Source: Streptomyces canus
GTDB taxonomy: Bacteria > Actinomycetota > Actinomycetes > Streptomycetales > Streptomycetaceae
Direction: 5' to 3'
Assembly: GCF_041435015.1 (NCBI RefSeq)
Contig: NZ_CP107989.1
Coordinates: 3,286,001-3,350,000, forward strand
DNA length: 64,000 nt
The notes under the pieces were generated by a model that did not search any database, had not been told where the DNA came from, and saw only the letters and a program-made list of their open reading frames with translations. The position numbers and the translations under genes are program-made. Below are positions 15,936 through 25,856 of this stretch, piece after piece; within the stretch, counting starts at the first letter, position 1, and each line of letters opens with the position of its first letter.

Positions 15936-18278
15936 TCAGGGCGTGAGAGTCACCTCACATTCATGCGTGGCGCATACCGTCCCCGGAGTGACGCGCAGGT
16001 ACAGCAGGCGGCCCGTGGCGCGGATGTCGACCGTGTCGTCGGCGCGCACGACCGAGCGCACGGGACGGTTCCAGACGATCTCCAGCGGTTCGCCCGAACG
16101 GGGTGGCTCGGCCACGGAGAGAGTAGCGGTACGACCCCTGCGGCGGACCAGCACGCTCGCCCCGGCCGACGCGCTGAGCGGGCCCGCGGTGCCGGCCCGC
16201 CAGAAGTTCGCGGCGGTCAGGCCCAGGCGGTCGACGCGGACCGCCTGGCACACGCTGTCGTTGGCGAGGACCGACAGCCAGTGGTGGTCGGCGGCGCGGG
16301 CGGCGACGGCGTGCCGGGAGGCCCCGGGCATCAGGACATAGGCGTACGAGGCGTCCACGGGGTCGGTGCCGTGGTCGAGCCAGAGCGTCTGCCAGCGCCG
16401 GGTGCGCTGTTCGGTCGTACTGGAGGCGTTGATGTCGGACCAGGCGCCGGTGCGGTCCTCGCGCAGGGCGCGCACCTCGCCGGGGACGAGCCAGCCGCCG
16501 TGCCCCTCCAGATGTGCCCAGCCCCGTCCCCGTACGAAGGACTGCGTCCCGCCCTCCCCCAGGTTGCGGTTGTCGACGACGGTCTCGACGGGGACGCCGT
16601 CGGTGCAGGTGATGCCCGCGCCGAGGCAGATCACCGCGTCCTCGACGCAGAACCACGACTTGCGGGCCTGAAGAGTCGACTCCAGTCCCTTCAGGTGCTG
16701 GCCGATCGCCGCGTACTCGCCGTCGGTCGTGCCGCCGACCCAGCGGACGTCCGGCTTGGGCTCGCCCCACTCGCCGCCGGCCCGGTCGGGAAGACGTTTC
16801 GTGGAGACGGTCGTGCCGGGGAGGCGGTACCAGTCGACGGTCGGCCAGTACCAGTCCGTGTACTGATCGGTCCGGCCGCCACGGCCCTCGGCCCACCAGG
16901 AGAGCATTCCGGCGCCGGTGTGCCAGCCGCGCGGGTTCTCGCCGTTGCCGCATTCGTAGGCGGCGATGCGGTCGCTCGCCATGGCGATGTTCGCGACGAA
17001 TCCGGGGCGGCGGTGGACGGCCCTGTCCATGGCGGCGAAGAGCGTGTGCCCGACGGGTTCGGGGGTGGCGGGGACGGGTGACGCGGCCACCGCGTGCAGC
17101 CGTGCGAGGTCGGCCACGTCGAACTGGGGTGCCGTCAGGATCGGCGTGACGGTGTCCCGTTCGATCCAGCCCTTCACCAGGCCGTGCCAGCGAGACCGCT
17201 CCTCCTCGCTCGCCCCGCCCGCCAGCAGCGCGATGGCGGCGATGATTCCCTGGCCGTGGAAGTGGTCACCGCGCAGGACGTGGCGATCGTCGCCCTTGAG
17301 GTGACCGCGGCTGATGGCACGGCCGTTGACGCTGTCCATCACCAGCCCGTCGTGGATCAGCGGGGCGTAGGCGCGCTCGACGCTGTCGAGGACGGTCTGC
17401 CGGTGCGGGTCGGTCACCTCCCACTCGGACCCGGCGAGCAGGGCGAAGAGGCGGCCGAGGCCGTCGAGCAGGACCTGGCCGTAGGTGCCGGAGTAGGCGA
17501 CCCAGGTGTGCTGGACGAACGAGCCGTCGGCGTAGAGGCCGTCGCCCTTCGTGACGTACGGGAAGACCGGCGAGAGGGCGTCGCGGGCGAGGGCGATCCG
17601 GTCGGGGGCTCTGCCGAGGACGCCGCGCAGGACGACGGAGCGGCACAGGTCGACGCGGTTGGCGCCGGTGGAGGTGCCGGAGTAGTCGGTGAGCATCGCG
17701 TCGGGGATGAAGTGGTCGACGGCGGCGCAGGCCGCTGTGACGCGGGCCGGGCCGAGGTGGTCGTACAGGGCGGCCGCGGTGTCCATGAGGAGGCGGGGGC
17801 TGCCGATCTGCCATTCCCACCAGTTGCCGTAGCGGGTGGTGGAGGGGTTGTAGACGGTGGCGGAGAGGTGGTCGAGGCCGTGGAGGACGTCCGCGAGGAG
17901 GGTCTCGTCGCCGGTGGAGCCGGTGCCCCGCTGGACGTAGGCCTGGGTCATGGTCCACAGGCGGCCGTAGCTCCGGGTGATGCCGGCCGGGGGGTCGTAG
18001 GGCTGGCCGGGCCAGAGGGAGGTGGGCGTCGGGGCCATGGTGGCGCGGAAGCCGCGGGCCAGTTCGCCGGTCTCGGCGAGGCGGGCGGCGTACGGCTGCG
18101 CTGCCGGGTCGTAGCCGGTGCCGAGGGCGATGTCGAGCCAGCGTCGACGGAGGGTGTCGTAGGGATCGGCTGCGGCGGCGGCCGCACGGGCGGGCGGGGC
18201 CGCGGTGGCCAGGAGCGCCGCCGCGAGTAAGACGGCTCTGCGGGTGGGTCGCACGAGGGCTCTGCGCTGCGGGTTCAT
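15936..18278 (-). CDS. Secreted polysaccharide lyase family 8 (hyaluronate/xanthan lyase type)
   Basis: A 780-residue secreted lyase that probably cleaves an acidic polysaccharide by beta-elimination. A Tat-like signal (PTRRAVLLAAALLATAAPPARA) precedes the alpha/alpha toroid. PL8 catalytic and substrate-cleft residues seen include the aromatic patch NWWEWQIGSP (W153, W154), N207 in TGANR, H257 and Y266 in QHTWVAYSGTY with the family spacing of nine, and Arg in NGRAISR (320, 324). Beta-sandwich domains follow. The ATG at 18278 has GAGGTGG upstream. The substrate (hyaluronan, chondroitin or xanthan) cannot be settled from sequence. Confidence 0.9.
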   Translation of the reverse strand: MNPQRRALVRPTRRAVLLAAALLATAAPPARAAAAAADPYDTLRRRWLDIALGTGYDPAAQPYAARLAETGELARGFRATMAPTPTSLWPGQPYDPPAGITRSYGRLWTMTQAYVQRGTGSTGDETLLADVLHGLDHLSATVYNPSTTRYGNWWEWQIGSPRLLMDTAAALYDHLGPARVTAACAAVDHFIPDAMLTDYSGTSTGANRVDLCRSVVLRGVLGRAPDRIALARDALSPVFPYVTKGDGLYADGSFVQHTWVAYSGTYGQVLLDGLGRLFALLAGSEWEVTDPHRQTVLDSVERAYAPLIHDGLVMDSVNGRAISRGHLKGDDRHVLRGDHFHGQGIIAAIALLAGGASEEERSRWHGLVKGWIERDTVTPILTAPQFDVADLARLHAVAASPVPATPEPVGHTLFAAMDRAVHRRPGFVANIAMASDRIAAYECGNGENPRGWHTGAGMLSWWAEGRGGRTDQYTDWYWPTVDWYRLPGTTVSTKRLPDRAGGEWGEPKPDVRWVGGTTDGEYAAIGQHLKGLESTLQARKSWFCVEDAVICLGAGITCTDGVPVETVVDNRNLGEGGTQSFVRGRGWAHLEGHGGWLVPGEVRALREDRTGAWSDINASSTTEQRTRRWQTLWLDHGTDPVDASYAYVLMPGASRHAVAARAADHHWLSVLANDSVCQAVRVDRLGLTAANFWRAGTAGPLSASAGASVLVRRRGRTATLSVAEPPRSGEPLEIVWNRPVRSVVRADDTVDIRATGRLLYLRVTPGTVCATHECEVTLTP

Positions 18279-18366
18279 ACCGGGGCATCTACCACCTCGA
18301 GGCAATCACGCCAACTCTTCGCGGATGATGTTGAAACCTGTATGGAATAGGTCTACGGTCGTTCGC

Positions 18367-18388
18367 GTTGAGTGGTTCAACGTTCAAC
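18367..18388 (+). promoter_or_regulatory. GTTCAAC repeats before the yceI gene, candidate operator
   Basis: GTTGAGTGGTTCAAC at 18367-18381 is an interrupted inverted repeat (GTTGA/TTCAAC) and is followed directly by another GTTCAAC at 18382-18388. The block ends 24 bp before the yceI ATG, in the gap between divergent genes, which suits a repressor site. The binding protein is unknown; a MarR-type regulator is a guess. Confidence 0.35.
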
Positions 18389-18412
18389 ATCCTCACTTCA
18401 AGGAGCTACGTC

Positions 18413-18967
18413 ATGACGAACACCGACCTGACCGCGCTGACCGGCGACTACACGATCGACGCCTCCCACTCCACGATCGGCTTCACCGTGCGTCACGCCA
18501 TGGTCACCAACGTCAAGGGCAAGTTCAACGAGTTCAGCGGCACGCTGCACCTGGACGGCGGCGACCCGTCCGCGTCGACGGCCTCCATCGACGTCAAGAT
18601 GGACAGCATCGACACCGGGTCGGCGGACCGTGACGGGCACCTCAAGAGCGCGGACTTCTTCAAGATCGAGGAGTTCCCGACGATGACCTTCCGCTCCACC
18701 AAGGCGGAGGCACTCGGCGACGAGGACTACCGCATCACCGGCGACCTGACGGTCCTCGGCACCACCAAGCCGCTCACCATCGACCTCGAGTTCAACGGCG
18801 CCGCGAAGGACCCCTTCGGCAACGAGCGCGTGGGCTTCGAGGGCAAGGCGGAGATCAAGCGCTCCGAGTGGGGCCTGACCTGGAACGCGGCCCTGGAGAC
18901 CGGCGGCGTCCTGATCTCCGACAAGATCAAGCTGAGCTTCGACATCTCCGCGATCAAGAACGCGTGA
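18413..18967 (+). CDS. YceI family protein (polyisoprenoid-binding-like)
   Basis: A 184-residue YceI-family lipocalin-like beta-barrel. Typical pattern: YTIDASHSTIGFTVRHAMVTNVKGKF near the N-terminus, SADRDGHLKSADFF, then the strands ITGDLTVLGTTKPLTID and RVGFEGKAEIKRSEWGL. The family binds long amphipathic isoprenoid molecules in other bacteria. There is no signal peptide, so it is probably cytoplasmic, as in many actinobacterial members. AAGGAG at 18400-18404 fixes the ATG at 18413. It converges on the large NTPase-WD40 gene with 15 bp between stops. Confidence 0.93.
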   Translation: MTNTDLTALTGDYTIDASHSTIGFTVRHAMVTNVKGKFNEFSGTLHLDGGDPSASTASIDVKMDSIDTGSADRDGHLKSADFFKIEEFPTMTFRSTKAEALGDEDYRITGDLTVLGTTKPLTIDLEFNGAAKDPFGNERVGFEGKAEIKRSEWGLTWNAALETGGVLISDKIKLSFDISAIKNA

Positions 18968-18982
18968 CCCCGTCACCGCGGT

Positions 18983-21900
18983 TCAGCAGGTGCGCCGGTA
19001 CGGGAGGTCCGGGAGGTACGTCTTCCAGGCCGTCCCGGACAGACCGGAGCCGGCGCGTCGGCAGACCTCGGTGATCAGATGGCCCGGGTTCAGGTCGTAC
19101 CGGTGCACGGGGACGTGGGTGCCGGAGGCGTAGAGCGTGCCGTCGGGACCGAACGCGAGTGCGCGGATCTCGTCGCCCGGGGTGGGCAGGGTGGTCCCCA
19201 GGAGCCGCTGGGACGCCAGGTCCCACAGGTGCAGGCTGCCGGCCGATCCGGCGACGGCGAGCGTACGGCCGTCGTGGGAGAAGGCGAGCGCGGTCACCGC
19301 GCCGCTGGCGTCCGTCGCCGGGTCGGACGTGGTGCCGTCCAGCACGCCGAGGCGCGCCCGCGCGGCACCGTCCCAGAGGGTGACCCGGCCCAGGACGTCA
19401 CCCACGGCCAGCCGGGCGCCGTCGGGGCCGAAGGCCGCGGTGCTGATCAGGTCCTCGCCGAGCACGCGTGGCTCCATGCGCCCGGCGCGGAGGTCGGCGA
19501 CCAGGCCCTCCTGGGTCACCAGGCCGGCTCCGTCGGGCCGGAGGGCCAGGCCCACGCCCTCCGAGCCGGAGGTGACGGCATCGCTGGAACGCACACTGCG
19601 TACGGTCTTCACCCGCTGTTCGCGGCGTACGTCCCACACCTCGACGGCGGACCGTTCCATGGAGCGGTACACCAGAAGGGTGTGGGCGTGGGTGTCGAGG
19701 GCGAGGCCGTCGACCGCGAGGGATCCATCGCGGGTGGCGCCGATGACCACGGTGGCCTGTGCGCGACGGGTTTCGAGGTCCCACACCGTGATCCTGGTCC
19801 GGTCCGGCGGCGCGCTCTGCCCGGGGTGGTGCGGGTCGCGGCCGGTCGCCAGGTATCTGCCGTCGCCGCTGAGCGCCATGAGGTCGGCGCAGGACTCGGC
19901 GTCGGGACAGGGCCGCGTCGGCGGCTCGAAGACCACGCGTCCGTCGCGGGTGTCCAGCACCTGCAACCTGCGCTTGCCGCCCGTCTCCACGGAGCGGGCC
20001 AGGACGCGGCCGTCGTCGGAGAGTGCCGCCCGGTACGCCGCGGGCTCCTGCGGGCGTGCCGTCGCGGCGGCGCCGAGAGCCAGTGAGCGGACGACGGTCG
20101 CGGATCCGCCGAGATAGCGGACCGCTCCCGCCCTCCGGTCGTAGGTGACATCGGTCCACTCGTCCGCGACGATCCGCCGGCTCAGCACGGGCACCTGCGG
20201 GTGGGCCGCCCGCCACACGACGAGGCGGTGGGGTCCGGTGCCCACGAGGAAGGTGCCGTCCCCGCCGGGCCACACCTGCGTCAGCCCGTCGGCCTTGAGG
20301 GACGGGGTCCCGCGCCCGGTGCGCAGATCCCATCCGTGGATCCCGTCCTCGGTGGCGACGGTGAGCGTGCGGCTGTCCGGCGTGAACGCCGTCGCGTGGT
20401 CGCGGCAGTCGGCGGCCCGGACCTTCGTCACCCAGGGCGCCGAGACCTTTCGCCGGTGCGCGATGTCCCAGAGCTCCAGCGCGTGGCCGCCCGTGCACAG
20501 GGCGAGCCAATGGCCGTCGGGGCTGGCGGCGACACCGTCCACGCCGTCGTCCGGTGCGGGGACGCGCAGCGTCGGTCGCCCGCTGCGCGGGTCCCAGGCG
20601 TGCACGCCGCCGTCGTCCCAGTCGACGGCGACCAGGGAGCGCCCGGTGAAGGCGAAGGGCGTCTGCATCGCGTCCACGCCGGGAAGCGTCCTCGTCACCC
20701 GCCCGGTGCGTACGTCCCACAGCTCGACACGGTCGCCCGCCAGCAGCGCGAGGGTCCGGCCGTCCGGGCCGACGGCGGCCGGGACGCCGTCCATCAGCTT
20801 TCCGGGGCCCGGCTCGGAGAGCGTGAGCCGTCGGGTCCGCAGGTCCCAGATCCGGATCCGGTCCGCGGTGACGGACACCACGGACCTGCCGTCCGCCGTC
20901 AGCCGGTGCACGTCGTTGCCCGAGCCGTCGAAACCGGCGTCCGCGCCCGGCACCGCGAACACGTCCTCGTCGCGCTGGGCCATCGCCCCGATCAGCGCCG
21001 ACCGGGTCTCCGTCGTGTCGGCCAGCCGCGCGGCGGCGACGCTGAGCCGCATCGCGGTGCGCGGGTCGGAGAACCGCATGCCGTCCGCGACGGCGGCGAC
21101 CCGACGGGCCTCGGCCTCCACCTGACGGCGGTCACTGGTGCGGTTCTGCTGCCAGGCGGTGGCCCCGGCGACGAGCGCGAGCACGAGGAGCGTGGCGAGG
21201 GCGCCGACGAGTCCGCGGCGCCTGCGGCGCTCACCCCGGCGCGCGGCGCTGCTCGCCGTCAGGAACGCCCGCTCCTGCACGGTGAGCGAGGCCCCGGCCA
21301 GCTGTTCCTCCGCCGCGGCCAGCCGGGTCCCGCGGTACAGGGCGCCCGGGTCGTGCCCGAGGTCGTCCCAGGTACGGGCCGCCTCGGTCAACCGGCGGTG
21401 CACGCGCAGCTGTTCGCGCTCCTCGTCGATCCACCCGGACAGCCGGGGCCAGGCGGTGATCACGGCTTCATGCGCAAGGTCGACGCTGCCATGATCAAGC
21501 GTCACGAGCCGCGCCCTCGCCAGCCGGTCCAGGACGAGGGAGACGTCTGCGGGATTCGTCGCGGTGGTGGGGGCCGGATTCCTTTTTAGGTCGGTGGAGG
21601 CACCGGTGAAGTCTGGGCTGGTCGGGTCGGTCGACGGGCCCGCGAAGCCGCGGCCGACCGGGACGGCCGACGAACCCGCGACGCCGCGGCTCGCCCGGTC
21701 GGCTGACGGCCCGATGACGTCGGGACCGGCCGGGCCGGCTGACGAACCCGTGACGCCCCGGGTCGTCGAGCCGGTCGCCGGACCGGTGGTGTCGGCGTTC
21801 CTTGGGGCAGTGGAGGGACCGGTGAAGTCTGGGCTGGTCGGGTCGGTCGACGGGCCCGCGAAGCCGCGGCCGACCGGGACGGCCGACGAACCCGCGACGC

Positions 21901-23251
21901 CGCGGCTCGCCCGCTCGGCTGACGGCCCGATGACGTCGGGACCGGCCGAGGGGCTCGGGGAGCCGTGCCCCGTCCGGACACCCAGGCCGACGAAACCCCG
22001 CCTCATCCGGTCGCCCCACACCCCGGCGAAACCCCGCCCCACCCGCTCACCCCGCACACCGGCGAACCCGCGCTCCACCCGCTCACCCGACGGACCGGTG
22101 AAGTCGAGTTCGGTGCGGGATATCGGGCGGCGGGTGTCCTGGGATCCCTCGCCGGGGGTGATGAGTCGCAGGAGGACGAGTCGGGCGAGTTCGGCGTGTT
22201 CGGGGGAGAGGTCCGCCCAGACCTCCTCGGCGCTCTGGGCGATGGCCCCGTGGACGCCGCCCGCGGCCTCGTACGCCTCCTCGGTCAGTGCCCGGCCGCG
22301 GCGGCGGCGCCAGGTCTCGCGCAGGACGTGCGAGAGCAGCGGGAGACCGCCGGGCTCGTCGGCGATCTCGTCGACCAGGCGGGCGGTCAGGGTCCGTTCG
22401 ACGATGTGGCCGGCGCTCTGGGCGGGCTTGACGATCACCTCGCGCAGTTCGGCCGGGTCCATCGGCCCGACGAGCAGGCCGGACTCCCCCAACGCGTCCG
22501 CCAGACCCCGGTGTTCGGCGCAACGGCCGTAGAAGTCCGCCCGTACCGCGATGACGACCCGCAGCCGGCCCGCCGGCTCCCGGGCGGCCAGCAGCAGGTC
22601 GAGGAAGGCGCGGCGCTCGTCCGGGTCCCGGCAGAGCGTGAAGACCTCCTCGAACTGGTCGACGACGACCAGGGTGTCGCCCGTCCCCGCAGGGCGCAGC
22701 GCGGCGGCATGGCTGCGGGCCGGGTGCGGGCCCGGGGTGAGGACGCGGATCGCGGCCAGCTCGCGCTCGGCGCGCAGGGCCGGGATCAGTCCGGCCCGCA
22801 GGAGCGAGGACTTGCCGCTGCCGGAGGGGCCGAAGACCGCGGTGAAACGCCGGTCGCGGACCCGCTGCCGCAGTGCCGAGACGAGTCGGTCGCGGCCGAA
22901 GTAGCGGTCGTGGTCGTCCGGTTCGAAGCGGGCCAGGCCCTGGTACGGCGGCTCCACGTCGTCGTCCTCGCCGGCGGCCGCCTCGCGGACCTCCCGGTCG
23001 GCCTCCTTCCAGCGGCGCTCCCACTCTCCCGGGTCGCCCCCGCAGGCCGCGGCGTAGGCCAGGGCCACCTGGAGCGAGGGCAGTTGCTCCCCGGCCGCGG
23101 CCTGGGAGAGCGCGGTCACGGAGAAGTGCGCCCGGCGGGCGAGTTCCCGGTAGGTGGGCCCGCCGGCCTCCTGGCGGAGCTTGCGGAGTCCGTACGCGAA
23201 CCTCGGCACCGGTCCGGCGGCCGGATCGACCGGAGTCTCCCGACGGCCCAT
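18983..23251 (-). CDS. HTH - NTPase (nSTAND-like) - WD40 repeat protein
   Basis: A 1,422-residue multidomain regulator-like protein. Order: XRE-like helix-turn-helix (about 14-75, TYRELARRAHFSVTALSQAA), conserved linker with YFGRDRLV, P-loop GPSGSGKSS (141-149), Walker B LVVVDQFEE (about 194-202), a repeat-rich insertion (about 390-565), the end of the NTPase module (VDLAHEAVITAWPRL), a hydrophobic segment near 685-705 that may span the membrane, then a C-terminal WD40/beta-propeller (about 750-1420, repeated LWDxxTG-type words). Streptomyces have many such proteins, often related to signal-transduction NTPases; none of the functions is secure. The ATG at 23251 follows GGGGGGCGGGG; GTG at 23275 is possible. 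Confidence 0.85.
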   Translation of the reverse strand: MGRRETPVDPAAGPVPRFAYGLRKLRQEAGGPTYRELARRAHFSVTALSQAAAGEQLPSLQVALAYAAACGGDPGEWERRWKEADREVREAAAGEDDDVEPPYQGLARFEPDDHDRYFGRDRLVSALRQRVRDRRFTAVFGPSGSGKSSLLRAGLIPALRAERELAAIRVLTPGPHPARSHAAALRPAGTGDTLVVVDQFEEVFTLCRDPDERRAFLDLLLAAREPAGRLRVVIAVRADFYGRCAEHRGLADALGESGLLVGPMDPAELREVIVKPAQSAGHIVERTLTARLVDEIADEPGGLPLLSHVLRETWRRRRGRALTEEAYEAAGGVHGAIAQSAEEVWADLSPEHAELARLVLLRLITPGEGSQDTRRPISRTELDFTGPSGERVERGFAGVRGERVGRGFAGVWGDRMRRGFVGLGVRTGHGSPSPSAGPDVIGPSAERASRGVAGSSAVPVGRGFAGPSTDPTSPDFTGPSTAPRNADTTGPATGSTTRGVTGSSAGPAGPDVIGPSADRASRGVAGSSAVPVGRGFAGPSTDPTSPDFTGASTDLKRNPAPTTATNPADVSLVLDRLARARLVTLDHGSVDLAHEAVITAWPRLSGWIDEEREQLRVHRRLTEAARTWDDLGHDPGALYRGTRLAAAEEQLAGASLTVQERAFLTASSAARRGERRRRRGLVGALATLLVLALVAGATAWQQNRTSDRRQVEAEARRVAAVADGMRFSDPRTAMRLSVAAARLADTTETRSALIGAMAQRDEDVFAVPGADAGFDGSGNDVHRLTADGRSVVSVTADRIRIWDLRTRRLTLSEPGPGKLMDGVPAAVGPDGRTLALLAGDRVELWDVRTGRVTRTLPGVDAMQTPFAFTGRSLVAVDWDDGGVHAWDPRSGRPTLRVPAPDDGVDGVAASPDGHWLALCTGGHALELWDIAHRRKVSAPWVTKVRAADCRDHATAFTPDSRTLTVATEDGIHGWDLRTGRGTPSLKADGLTQVWPGGDGTFLVGTGPHRLVVWRAAHPQVPVLSRRIVADEWTDVTYDRRAGAVRYLGGSATVVRSLALGAAATARPQEPAAYRAALSDDGRVLARSVETGGKRRLQVLDTRDGRVVFEPPTRPCPDAESCADLMALSGDGRYLATGRDPHHPGQSAPPDRTRITVWDLETRRAQATVVIGATRDGSLAVDGLALDTHAHTLLVYRSMERSAVEVWDVRREQRVKTVRSVRSSDAVTSGSEGVGLALRPDGAGLVTQEGLVADLRAGRMEPRVLGEDLISTAAFGPDGARLAVGDVLGRVTLWDGAARARLGVLDGTTSDPATDASGAVTALAFSHDGRTLAVAGSAGSLHLWDLASQRLLGTTLPTPGDEIRALAFGPDGTLYASGTHVPVHRYDLNPGHLITEVCRRAGSGLSGTAWKTYLPDLPYRRTC
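21602..21947. repeat. 216-bp period direct repeat inside the NTPase-WD40 gene
   Basis: The segment at 21602-21731 recurs at 21818-21947 with one visible mismatch (GGTCGG versus GCTCGG). The period is 216 bp, or 72 codons, so the frame is kept. The encoded words are SxRASRGVAGSS, VGRGFAGP and TSPDFTG. Shorter relatives (GERVxRGFAGV) continue at 21960-22090. It is a recent-looking in-frame duplication of a Gly/Ser/Pro-rich linker. Confidence 0.85.
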
Positions 23252-23503
23252 GTGTGCCCCGCCCCCCATGTCCACCCGCGCCCCGGTGGCGTGGACGCCT
23301 GTTCGCCGCCGCCACCCTAAGGAACCCTCCGGACCACCCGCAAGGTTCCGCCGCGCCCGCGACCAGGCACTTTCGTTTTGTTCAGGGTGGCGCGCAGTGG
23401 CTGCTGAACAACGCGCCGACCGCTGGACTCGTGGTCACGGGCCTCGCTCCAGGGGCCGTACCGCAGCGTGCGGTCCCTGCGCACAGACGCCACGAGAGAC
23501 GAC

Positions 23504-24823
23504 ATGACCCTCACGAACGGGGCGGCGACACCGCCCTCGCGCACTGCCCGAGGTGTCCTCACGGGGGTGGGACACCTCGGGCAGGCGCCCCCGCTCGCGC
23601 TCCCCGAAAGGCGCCCCTCCCTCGCGCGCCGAGCCTGGACCTACTGGCTCGGGTGCGCGGGATTCGCGCTGGCACTGGCGACGACGACGGGGCTCGGCCC
23701 GCACCGGGTCTGGGGAGCCTGCGCGGCGGTCGGATACGGCACGGCGGCCGTGCTCGCCGCGCGGAACTCGCGCGCCGGGAACCGGGCCGGGGCGTGGGCC
23801 GCCGTGCTCGGGGCGGTCCTGGTGCCGCTGCTGGTGCTCGTCGTCTCGGGCGCGGCCCAGTCGGAGGTCGGTGTCGTCGAGCGCTCGGGGGCTCTGCTGG
23901 TGCACACCGGGAGCCCCTATCTGCCGCAGCCGGCCCACACCGTGGACTACAACCCTTATCTGCCCGGCATGGCGCTCTTCGGCCTCCCCCGCGCGCTCTT
24001 CGGAGACAGTCCGCTCGCCGATGCCCGCATCTGGTTCTGCCTCACCTTCCTGGTCTGCATGTTCGTCGCCGCGCGGCGATCGGACGGGGGCCCCGGACCG
24101 ACGCCGGTGGGCGCGGTGTCGCTGCTCGCCGGCTTCCCCGCGGTGGCGCTGCCGCTGACCGTCGGAGGGGTGGACCTGCCGGTGCTCGGGCTGATGTGCC
24201 TGAGTCTGGCACTGGCGGGCCGGGGCGGCTCGGGAACGGCGGCCGGCGTGGCCATGGGCGCGGCGGCCGCCCTGAAGTGGACGGCGTGGCCGCTGCTGCC
24301 GGTGGGGCTGGTCCTGCTCGCGGTCACGGCGGGCCGCCGCACGGCGCTGCGGGCGGCTCTCGCCGCGCTGTCGGTGGCGGCCTCGGCCGTCGTGCCCGTC
24401 GCCCTCGCCGACCGGCACGCCTTCGTCGAGCACGTGGTGCTCTTCCCGCTCGGTGAGGGTGGCGTCCGCTCGCCGGCGGCCAGTCCGCTGCCGGGACGTC
24501 TGCTGGCCGTGTACGTCCCGGGCGGCGCCGCTCTCGCGACGGCCGCGCTCGTGGCCGCCGCCGTGGGGGTGACGGTCTCGCTGCTGATACGGCCGCCCCG
24601 TACGGTCCGTGCGGCGGCGGACCGGCTGGCCGTCGGCCTGGGACTCGCCATCTGCCTGATCCCGGCGACCCGCTTCGGCTATCTCGTGCTGCCTCTGGTC
24701 CTCGCGGGCTGGTTCCGGTGCACGTCCAAAACCGGTGGCTCACCTTCCGCGGTCCCGGTCAGTCTGCCTCCGTGTCCAGCCCCGATGCGTCCAGACTCCG
24801 GCCACCGGCTCTCCGGTGGCTGA
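23504..24823 (+). CDS. Polytopic membrane protein, glycosyltransferase-87/DUF2029-like
   Basis: A 439-residue integral membrane protein with about nine to ten hydrophobic segments (for example 45-65, 70-88, 95-115, 165-180, 190-215, 225-245). The early loop HTGSPYLPQPAHTVDYNPYLPG resembles the first extracytoplasmic loop of GT87-type mannosyltransferases, which use polyprenyl-phosphate sugars. I rate that assignment as likely but not certain. The ATG at 23504 has GAGAG 6 nt upstream. The hydrophilic Pro/Ser-rich tail after GWFRCTS is unusual for the family and ends in a hairpin overlapping the stop codon. Confidence 0.75.
   Translation: MTLTNGAATPPSRTARGVLTGVGHLGQAPPLALPERRPSLARRAWTYWLGCAGFALALATTTGLGPHRVWGACAAVGYGTAAVLAARNSRAGNRAGAWAAVLGAVLVPLLVLVVSGAAQSEVGVVERSGALLVHTGSPYLPQPAHTVDYNPYLPGMALFGLPRALFGDSPLADARIWFCLTFLVCMFVAARRSDGGPGPTPVGAVSLLAGFPAVALPLTVGGVDLPVLGLMCLSLALAGRGGSGTAAGVAMGAAAALKWTAWPLLPVGLVLLAVTAGRRTALRAALAALSVAASAVVPVALADRHAFVEHVVLFPLGEGGVRSPAASPLPGRLLAVYVPGGAALATAALVAAAVGVTVSLLIRPPRTVRAAADRLAVGLGLAICLIPATRFGYLVLPLVLAGWFRCTSKTGGSPSAVPVSLPPCPAPMRPDSGHRLSGG
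24801..24820 (+). terminator. Hairpin abutting the stop codon of the GT87-like gene
   Basis: GCCACCGG-CTCT-CCGGTGGC forms a perfect 8-bp stem directly before the TGA at 24821. No T-tract follows, so termination is uncertain. Confidence 0.35.
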
Positions 24824-24954
24824 GCCCTGCCCCTCGCCGACGCGGAGACACCTGAGTCTGGCTGAATCGCACCCCTTGTGCGCGCGTTCACAGGATTCCC
24901 ATAATCCATCAACAGATTTGACCGGCCCATGCCAGAACTTGGGCGTTTCTTTTG

Positions 24955-25794
<840 letters not shown>

Positions 25795-25813
25795 GGTGAG
25801 GCGGGTTCCGCTG

Positions 25814-25842
25814 CGGGCCCGGTGCGTTGCGCACCGGGCCCG
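25814..25842. terminator. Bidirectional terminator between the trypsin and TPM-like genes
   Basis: CGGGCCCGGTGCG and CGCACCGGGCCCG form a perfect 13-bp stem around a TTG loop, placed between two convergent genes (20 bp after the trypsin stop, 15 bp before the other stop). Confidence 0.85.
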
Positions 25843-25856
25843 TGGTTGTCGCCCAC

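Noticed and set aside
24801..24820. Attachment site at the end of the GT87-like gene
   Set aside because: The short inverted repeat has no distant direct copy in the window and no integrase nearby; it is only a hairpin.
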